64,000 nucleotides of DNA from Thermothelomyces thermophilus ATCC 42464 (Eukaryota; Ascomycota; Sordariomycetes; Sordariales; Chaetomiaceae): assembly GCF_000226095.1 (NCBI RefSeq), contig NC_016473.1, positions 1,302,001-1,366,000 on the forward strand, given 5' to 3'. The position numbers were made by a program, and so were the translations under genes. Numbering within the stretch: position 1 is the stretch's first letter; every line of letters starts with the position of its first letter. A model generated the notes under the pieces. The model saw only the letters and a list, made by a program, of their open reading frames with translations. It was not told the DNA's origin and ran no database searches. This document shows, piece by piece, positions 57,317 through 64,000 of this stretch.

Positions 57317-58835
57317 CTACCATGCACCCACGTAGTCAAAGCAGCGTGATGATTCGGACTCGCGAGGACACAGCAACTGGGTCGCGCTTGTGACGAACCA
57401 GTCAGGCCACTCCATGAGGTACTGCAGCTCTGGTGCCAGGTAGGTGCGTATCGCGGAGACCTCCCTGACAGGTGTCTCGCCTACCCACCACAGATCTTTG
57501 ACGCAGGCCGAGAGAGCGAAAAAGTGGCCGAGGATGCCGAGAGCGCGGGGCGCCTTCTGCTCCACTAGCTCCAGAAACAGAGGCGGGACCAGGCAGGCAA
57601 AGGACATGAGTCTTCGACATAGGGCGAGCATCGGCTCGCCAGCCTCGGCGGCGGCCCGGATCAGGTTCAGACGATCGACCGTCTCTTGATATGCCTGCGC
57701 GACGCCTCGCGAAGAGGACTGTGTCTCGTCGGGCAAAGGCTGGAGGAGATAGGAAAAGTCAGGCGTACGGTGGGGGCGGTCGCTGGGGACGGGCCGATTG
57801 TGGTTCGAAGACGCAATGATTGTCACGATGTTGGATGCCGGGTCCGCGGCGGCCGAGGTGGAAGCCTCGAACACGGCGCGGGCTCCTTGAGTGAACCTCA
57901 GCCACTGCATGGGAGCTTCATAGTCGCCGGCAAGCGGCCGATGCTGCAGGCTGGCAAAGGTGTCTACCGAGAGTAGTATCGAGGTAAAGCAGGCGGCCTC
58001 GGCCGTTTCCGGAGTTAGCTGATCGAGGGCCGGCCGGTAAGACTGGAGCGTGGCATCCAGCGAAGCAGCCCTGCAGGCAAGCAGGCCGGGGTCGTCGCCG
58101 CCCGATGCCACGAGATGGAGTGCCGAGAGGGCGAGGAGCTGGTTCCACAACGGCCTGTAGGAGAGAGCCAAGACGGGAACCTGCATAGCCCAGCATTGCC
58201 GGACGCTGGGGATGTGGCTTCCGGGGAGCGTCCCAACGGTAGCTACTGCAAAGTGATGGAACGCCCGGAGTTCCCAGTAGTCTGCACTGGCATGAGGGCC
58301 GCTCCTCGGGGGCCCACGCGCGTCGGCGTCGGCGTCACCATTACTCAAGGGAGGTCGAAGTATCGGCTGGCTTGGCTGTCTGGCCTGGAGCGGCTTCGAG
58401 GGATCCTTGTCATAGTAACACGAAACGCCGTGTCGATGGCAGTTATTCTGCGATTGATGCCCCGATCAGCCTGAGGCCCGGATCCATGCCGGTCCATTAG
58501 CAGTGTAGCGGGTTGGTATTGGTCGTATTGAGACGTACGCAGACGGGTCTCGCTTCGTTGCACTAAGAGGGCGCCCGGGTGGTCAGCAGTGATCAGAGCC
58601 CACAGAAGCCCAGATTAGCCGCCAGAGCCAGAGTCGGCTACTGCGTGCTGGCAATTGGCGATTCCAGTTCCAGAGTTCCATGCCGAGATTCAAATGGTCC
58701 ATACTGGTACAAAACGAGAGATGAGGCATGCACGGTCTTACCAACCTTGACCCTTCGTGACCGGCAGCGCGTGCAGCCGGTTCTGGATTTGGTATGGTAC
58801 AGCCGAGGCCTGGGAACCCGTCGGGCGCTCTCCAT
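57317..58835 (-). CDS. Zn2Cys6 transcription factor with micro-exon
   Basis: Three exons on minus: 58835-58746, 58562-58539 (24 nt) and 58447-57317, with introns 183 and 91 nt, phase 0 throughout; 414 residues. Splicing rebuilds a perfect zinc cluster, CTRCRSRRVK joined to CNEARPVC and NNCHRHGVSC, spacing C-x2-C-x6-C-x6-C-x2-C-x6-C, near residues 21-48. The rest is a fungal-specific transcription-factor middle domain of the Upc2-like/DUF3468 type (RPLWNQLLALSALHLVASG, then the ILLSVDTFASLQHRP region), all helical, with no membrane segment. Role: DNA-binding regulator of an unknown pathway. The first donor is GTTGGT, less common but used in fungi; the alternative GTAAGA four bases on breaks the frame. 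Its neighbours give no hint of target genes. Confidence 0.88.
58539..58562 (-). other. 24-nt micro-exon inside the zinc cluster
   Basis: The exon is bounded by TTAG acceptor and GTACGT donor on minus and codes for CNEARPVC only. Skipping it keeps frame but removes two of the six zinc-binding cysteines. Confidence 0.75.
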
Positions 58836-59844
58836 TAAAGGCGCCTGGCAGATGCAGGAACGAGAGACCAAAAGGGAAAGAAAAGGTGCAAAGAAAAGAA
58901 AAGAAAATGTGTGTGTGTGAGAGAGAGTGAGAGCACGAGAACGAGAGCGAGAGCGAGAGCGACGGTGTTGCGCTTCCAATTGTGCACTGGGGGAAGGAGC
59001 CAAGCAAAAGCCAAGCACAAACAAGCAAAAGCCAAGTTGTTATAGGGCTGGGTTGGTCCACTGTGTCATTCCATGCAAGAACAGGCGGAATCTAAAAGTA
59101 CCGTACTGTACATACATTACTAGTAGTGTATTGTACTTGAAGGTGTGTGTGTAGGTGCGGAGAAGTACGGATACTGTACTGTACGGATGTATGTACATAC
59201 ATATATACTTGTGATTAGGCACCAATTGCCAAATCAGGTGCTTCCTTCGACAGGGATCCTCGCTCTCGTTCAGGCCCCAGCATGGGAGGGCTATCCACCG
59301 CGAGGCCAATGGAGCTTCATTTCTGGCTACACTCACCGCAGATGCATTGGCTGGAGTAGGGTTAGCGGTTAGCGTGAGCGTCATGGTAAGGGTTATCGGT
59401 TGGGATTTTGACCCTCAGGATCTGGATCGGCGAGGCTGTACGGCGGTGTTCCGTCCTCAGTGGGGGATCCTCTCGTCCTCATCCCTCAGGGTTCCTGGCT
59501 GCCTGCTCTTACCGCGCGGATCACTTTACGTATCCAAGGCGGCGACTCTGATTGTGCGCCTGCAGCTACATTCCACACCGCAAGAGGGTTGGAAAGGAGG
59601 TAGGTATAGATATATATGGTAAAAGTGCCCTGCTGAACTGCTTGTGCATACAATGAGCTCCATCTCAATACTCTTCCCTGGGCCTATTTTGTTTGGGCAC
59701 CTCAGGCACCGGGGCTGCCAACACTTGAACCGCGCAGGTTCCTTCTGATCCCTTCCCTTCTGCCTTGGAGCGACGGCTTCAACATCTGACCGCCGACCTG
59801 ACATCGCCGTCGACCGTGCCAGATCGCGAGTGAGCAAGCTCGTT
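58836..59844. other. Divergent region, Zn2Cys6 gene / PPxY mini-ORF
   Basis: 1 kb holding two promoters. It contains GA/GT-type microsatellites (58910-58965), GTAC-rich palindromes (59098-59120 and 59160-59210) and telomere-like TAGGGTTAG at 59357-59365. No gene seen. Confidence 0.5.
58908..58966. repeat. GT/GA microsatellite
   Basis: A GTGTGTGTGT run followed by GAGAGAGAGTGAGAG and imperfect GAGC repeats. Lies about 75-130 bp upstream of the Zn2Cys6 start and may be part of its promoter. Confidence 0.8.
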
Positions 59845-60036
59845 ATGAGGTTCCTGCTGCTCCTGGTGTCTGCCACAGCCCTCGTGATCGCCTCGAGAAC
59901 GAAGCGCTCCAAGAAGTCCAAGGCCACGACAGAAGACCATTCCTCGCAACACCCTGAGAAGTACCAGGTCCACCCCGAGACGCAGCACCCCGAGGCGTAC
60001 CAAGAACCACCCCCTCCCTACTCGGCCACAGCATGA
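59845..60036 (+). CDS. 63-residue membrane mini-protein with PPxY motif
   Basis: ATG at 59845, TGA at 60034-60036. The first 18 residues are a hydrophobic segment (MRFLLLLVSATALVIAS) that could be a signal peptide or single membrane anchor. A basic patch follows (RTKRSKKSK), then His/Glu/Gln-rich sequence and a final PPPPYSATA. PPxY is the binding motif for WW domains, for example in Rsp5/Nedd4 ubiquitin ligases and their membrane adaptors. The stop overlaps the start of the next gene in the form ATGA. It may be a true protein from a bicistronic mRNA, a regulatory upstream ORF, or a chance frame; the organised layout favours one of the first two. No intron fits. Confidence 0.5.
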   Translation: MRFLLLLVSATALVIASRTKRSKKSKATTEDHSSQHPEKYQVHPETQHPEAYQEPPPPYSATA

Positions 60037-61032
60037 CAACCAACGCGCTGTTGACGGCCGAACTGGCCATCTACGCCGTTCTCTCCCTCCCCGTGCTCTA
60101 TCTCCTGATCCGCCACTCGCCCGCAGGCCTGCTCGGGTGGTTCTATCTCTTCACCTTCTGCACCCTCCGCATCGTTGGCGGGGCTGTCTCTGCGTCTCCC
60201 GCCAGCATCATCTCCAGCATCGGCTTGTCTCCCCTTCTGCTGGCCGGGTCCGGCATTCTCCATGAAGCGTAGGACTTTCTCCCTGCGCTCTCCCCCCACC
60301 ACCCCCCAAAAAAAATCTCTTTCCTTCTCCCCCTCCGAGTTCCACACGGCCGCAAACGATTCCAAGTGCTAACCCACCACCGTCCAAACCGTATAGGAGA
60401 ATCTATCATTCCCGCGTGAACAGAGCACAAGAATGGAGCCTAGTCGCCGTCTTCCACCTGCTAGTGGCTACCGGGGTTGCCCTGGTCGGCAGCGGCGCCT
60501 CAGGTCTACAGAGCGACCACCCCACAAACCGCGACCTTAAGCTCGTCAAAGTCGGCATCGGTCTGTTGACCGCTTCTTGGGCCGTCTTGTGTCTCTGGAC
60601 CGGCATATCCTGCATGCCATCTCAGAGGGACAAGTCAGCCCCGAGGCACCGACAAGGAATAACAGTCAGTCTTTACCACCGGCCCCAAAAACCACATTCG
60701 GCCCTCGAAAAGAAGGGGGGGGGCGTGTCTCGGCCGCAGCTCACACTTATCGTATTACGTTTTAGCTGTTGCGCGCGGTGGCCTTTTCGTTGGTCCCGAT
60801 CGGCATCCGTGTTCTTTATGCCCTCGTCGCCCTCACGACCCGCCGGCGGTCCCTCAACCCTGTCACCGGCTCCCTGGCGGCCCGGGTCGTCCTGGGCCTC
60901 CTCCCAGAGCTGATCACGACCCTCGTTCTGATCATTGCGGGAATGCGGACCCGGAACGCCTCCCGTGTCGGAAACGAAAAGGCGGAGGAGCTCATGGGGG
61001 ACAGCTCCCAAGGACGCCATCAACTTAGCTAA
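60033..61032 (+). CDS. DUF7702-like integral membrane protein
   Basis: Exons 60033-60268, 60397-60664 and 60766-61032 (introns 128 and 101 nt, donors GTAGGA and GTCAGT, TAG acceptors, phases 2 and 0) encode 256 residues. About seven hydrophobic segments are visible, beginning with ELAIYAVLSLPVLYLLIRH and including GLLGWFYLFTFCTLRIVGGA, HLLVATGVALVGSG, IGIRVLYALVALTT and LITTLVLIIAGM. This looks like the fungal DUF7702 group of unknown function; the protein ends in a short polar tail (NEKAEELMGDSSQGRHQLS). Donor GTCAGT is weak, but the phase and the continuing hydrophobic pattern support it. The first ATG overlaps the stop of a preceding mini-ORF (ATGA). Confidence 0.78.
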
Positions 61033-62925
61033 TACTGCATATACACACGCGAAAGGGAAAGGGAAGGAGCTCCCAAGGATCAGAGTTTTGAGGATGCTCC
61101 GCATGTAGGCCAACGCAGGAGGTCTTGGGAGGGGGGCGGCTGGGGCAACAAAGAACATTTACAACTTACTGCTTTAGGAAAGACGCTTCAAGGCATCTAA
61201 TTGGTACGTGTGTGAGGGAGCCAACGTATATGCAACCAGCCGCAAGAGATGTATACAATCTGCGGGTGGGAGGTGGGAAGGTAGCCGCAAGGGGAAATCA
61301 ACTTTTGCGATCAAAGGGGGGGAACATTCATGCAGCCACCGCGTGGCGGAGTTGGGAGGTTACTGATGTATTATTTAGGTACTTACATACCACCCCTCTA
61401 CTTCCGTATTTACCGATGCTTAAGGTAACCAACCAATAAATCATACCAGTGACGGATGGGATAATTAGCGGTCTCTTCGGCCTGTTACGTATGTAAGTTA
61501 TAGCGGTTCTTAAATGCCTTGACTCAAAGAAGTTACCATCTAGGCGTGGAATCCAAACAAACTCCACACAAGTTGCCAATACCATCGGTACCAAGGTGCT
61601 AATTAGCCACTTTCCTATTCAGAATCTTACAAGCGTACCTACCTTACCTACTGAAATAGCTAGGTATTAAGAAATCCATACCTCACCAAAGTTTGCCTCC
61701 CCTCATGCCGCCCAAAGTTTCAGCAACCAACCATGGGACCCTTCAATTCCCGGTTGTTCTCCGGCCATGTCGTAGTTTGTCTTTCTTTCAACTTCTGGAA
61801 TGGCGCGAGACATTTGAATTCTCCTCAAAAACGGCGAATCGAGCATCAGGTGGAAGTCGTCTGGGCTGATCTTCTCAAATACACCAGCTTCGCTGGAAAC
61901 CATGCAGGTCGACCATCGCCAATGCCACCCTCCACTCGCATAGCATGCAAAGCAAGGCGTCAAAACGAGGTATGAAGGGGGCAGAAACTCAATTTTGTTC
62001 CTGAGCAATCATGCACTCGCCCAGGTCGACACAACGAGCGACCAGCTTCCTCTTCCCTTCGCCCTCGACGTCGACTAATACCCAAGGTGGGCATGGTGAC
62101 GCCAAGATGATATCCGAACTCGTAAAAAAAAAACAATAACGCCCACGAGGCCGGCTTGGCGATAGCGCAACGGCATTGTCGCCGCCCGACACCTCCGTCC
62201 CGACACGCCGTCCCAGCGATGGCGTAGCAGCACTTTCGCTGTCGAAGTATTGAGACCTTCATCTACATGAATCCCGGAAACCAAAGAACCCTTCGGACAT
62301 TGCGACAGCGTATCAAAAACATGGATGGGGTATCATCGAAGCCAAAAACAAAACCAAGCAGAAAAACAAACGTCCTCCCCGTCTAGACCCTTTAACGTGT
62401 TCTTTTCCAAACCTGAGGGGAGCCCAGGCCAGCCACACCGGCAGAGCGATAGCGTAAGAGCATTGTCGCTGCGCCCGGCAGGAGACCCGACAGCAGGGTT
62501 GTCCGGAACCCCCGTTTTCATACTTCCAGTGATGGCGCAGCGGCACTTTCACTGTCGAGGATATCCAGCCTCTTTTGTTAGTTGTCGTGTAATATCGAGG
62601 GGAAAGCTTGACGAGAAAACCCAACTCGTCCTCGGATGAAAAAAGGAGGAGGTCTGGCCGACCCCTGACCTGGGCACCGCCCTGTAAAATTCTCCGTCCG
62701 TTTTTCCTCTTTTTTTCCCCGGTTATCGAAAGGTCGGTTTAAATGATAGCAAAATCAGCGGCAAAAATGAGCGTTAAGAAGTGAAGTTGCTGGAGGGCAG
62801 GACATCCTGCCCAGGAAAAAGAACCCTCCCCACAAGGGCGGAATCGGCGGTAATTCTTGTCGGCAGTTCCCAGACCGCGAGCTCATTCCGCCCTCTTTCC
62901 GGCCCCTACCAATATTTTTTTTTGT
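61033..62925. other. Intergenic with repeat-like motif array
   Basis: 1.9 kb. The left part holds ACCTACCTTACCTACT-like repeats (61633-61650) and AT-rich patches; the right part has a four-copy degenerate 26-bp motif at 62159-62554. No gene I can support. A likely leftover of a repeat family, but no terminal repeats or coding remains are seen. Confidence 0.5.
62159..62554 (+). repeat. Four degenerate copies of a 26-bp motif
   Basis: Copies start at 62159, 62216, 62446 and 62529. Each begins with G(C/T)GAT(A/G)GCG, then (C/T)A, a purine-rich core ending in GCA, and closes with TTTC or TGTC plus G/ACTG-like sequence. The pairs lie 57 and 83 bp apart, with 230 bp between pairs, so the unit may be a duplicated block of two motifs. 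The flanks of the two blocks also share a GTCGAAGTA/GTCGAGGATA-like end. Differences are mostly transitions. Confidence 0.65.
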
Positions 62926-64000
62926 CTAAGCATCCCCTGGAGGGGACGAGCTGGAGGCCTTATTCCACCACATGCGGCTGAATCCACGCTGCTGGGCTTC
63001 CCTACGCGCTGCGCCGTCCAGATACTCGTCCGGGTCGGCGGCCGAGGAGCTGCTGCTGTTTTTGATCTTGTTGCTGGGCTGGTTCCCAAAGATCTGGAGC
63101 AGCACGGTCATGACGAGGCTGCTGGCGATGCTCATGCAGAGGATCCCGATCATGGTGAAGTTGCTCTTGCGGTACTGGTGCGGGCCCTTGGCGGCGTCCT
63201 CCGGCCAGCCCGTGTAGAGGGCGTACGTCGTCGTGATGCTGCCGAGGTTCCCCAGGCCGGAAACGAGGGCGGAAGCAGCGGCGACTCCAACCTCGCCGTG
63301 GCGGCGCTGGAAGATCTCATTGGTCCACGTCATGCAGATGGGGACGGTCGGCCCGAGACCGAAGCCGACCATGAGCAGGCCGCCGTATCTGGCCCAGGGG
63401 TTGGAGAGGGCAAAGGTGACGGTGAGCAGTCCGGCGATCTGGACGCAGACGGCTGCCGAGAAGAAGGCGGCACGGTGCCGGTGGAACCTGTCCGAGATCG
63501 GGGTGACCAGGAGAATGGCGAAGAAGTCCATCTGCTGCCCGGTTAGACCTAAAACAATACTCACTCTCTCACACGCGCATAGGTCTCGTGATCGAGAATG
63601 AAGAGAGGGAGAGAGAGAGGGAGGGGGAGAGAGAGAGAGAGAGAGAAAAGGAGAGAAGAGAAGACGGTGCCACTCACCATCCAGATCGGGGCGAACAGCA
63701 GGCTGACCTCGACACCGGTAAAGGTCGGGTCGATGGCCGAGATGATGACGTTCCCGTACAGCTGGGTGCCGATGCCGACGCCGACGACGCCGAAGTACAT
63801 GAGCACCAGGGGCCACAGGCGCCAGTCAATCAGCACCTGCCACAGGTCCCTCAGGTTCCACGGCCGGGCGTGGTAGACCCTCCTCAAGTCGTGGTAGTGC
63901 ACGACGGCGTCCTCGCCCCGGAGCGGCTCGGGACTAGGCGGCAGGAAGGTCGCGTACCAGCTCCGGGCCCTCACCTCGCCGGGCGCGAGGGGCCGGTCGG
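62926..64000 (-). CDS. MFS allantoate-permease-type transporter (partial)
   Basis: Exons on minus: from the window edge (64000) to 63678, then 63531-62926 with stop; the 146-nt intron has a GTGAGT donor and a CAGCAG acceptor. The 5' part is missing. Visible are the loop-helix region ARPWNLRDLWQVLIDWRLWP, then LVLMYFGVVGVGIGTQLYG, SLLFAPIWM joined to MDFFAILLVTPISDRFHR, and later FGLGPTVPICMTWTNEIFQR, which is typical of the anion:cation symporter (Dal5/Tna1) branch of MFS. Such carriers move allantoate, nicotinate or other organic anions with protons across the plasma membrane. The C-terminal tail is Ser-rich and hydrophilic. The intron contains a GA microsatellite. Confidence 0.85.
63599..63662. 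repeat. (GA)n microsatellite in MFS intron
   Basis: Purine-only stretch of GAGA and GGGA units on plus, so pyrimidine (TC)n in gene sense. It lies inside the intron, where it could serve as an extended polypyrimidine tract. Confidence 0.85.

Noticed and set aside
1-64000. Retroelement, virus-like or DNA-transposon remains
   Set aside because: No reverse transcriptase, integrase, capsid or transposase signature and no long terminal repeats were seen on either strand.

Overview
The window looks like nuclear DNA of a filamentous ascomycete (Pezizomycotina, most likely Sordariomycetes). The reasons are short GT-AG introns (mostly 53 to 150 nt, often with a CTAAC-type branch site), GC-rich third codon positions, long UTR/intergenic stretches, and fungal-specific families such as Zn2Cys6 regulators, a DUF7702-type membrane protein, fungal UreD and ICE2. 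I saw no bacterial-style operon, no CRISPR array, no rRNA and no recognisable whole transposon, retroelement or virus-like fossil. Exon borders were worked out by hand from splice signals and reading-frame phase; no search was run.

Layout. 1-4.7 kb: no convincing gene, with an AT-rich island near 2.8-3.5 kb. 4.7-14.1 kb: ICE2 ER membrane protein, an AT-hook chromatin protein and a DHX29/DHX57-like DEVH-box RNA helicase, all on plus. 15.4-24.7 kb: a nuclear and chromosome-biology block with importin alpha (minus), Pot1 telomere protein (plus, divergent from importin alpha) and cohesin subunit Scc3 (minus, convergent with Pot1). 25.2-28.6 kb: urease accessory protein UreD (minus) and RNA polymerase III subunit Rpc4/Rpc53 (plus). 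29.4-32.7 kb: an FAD-dependent monooxygenase and an MFS monocarboxylate-type transporter, convergent. 35.6-38.4 kb: a regulator with a C-terminal Zn2Cys6 finger and a complicated 5' end. 42.6-45.0 kb: B-type cyclin. 46.8-49.1 kb: Ca2+-regulated mitochondrial aspartate/glutamate carrier. 50.2-53.5 kb: 2EXR/F-box-like protein and cystinosin-like PQ-loop transporter. 55.2-57.2 kb: a three-exon gene of unknown function and an orphan open frame. 57.3-58.8 kb: a Zn2Cys6 regulator with a 24-nt micro-exon. 59.8-61.0 kb: a 63-residue PPxY membrane mini-protein whose stop overlaps the start of a DUF7702-like membrane protein. 62.9-64.0 kb: an allantoate-permease-type MFS transporter cut by the window edge.

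Most genes are conserved housekeeping genes: telomere capping, cohesion, nuclear import, Pol III transcription, translation-type helicase and cell cycle. The accessory parts are the monooxygenase/transporter pair and the right-hand 10 kb. The most unusual signals are the ATGA-overlapping PPxY mini-ORF, an in-frame stop-free RPC4 intron that would add a CxxC/CxxC motif if retained, the micro-exon inside a zinc cluster, a four-copy 26-bp motif array at 62.2-62.6 kb, and frame discontinuities at the 5' ends of two otherwise intact genes.
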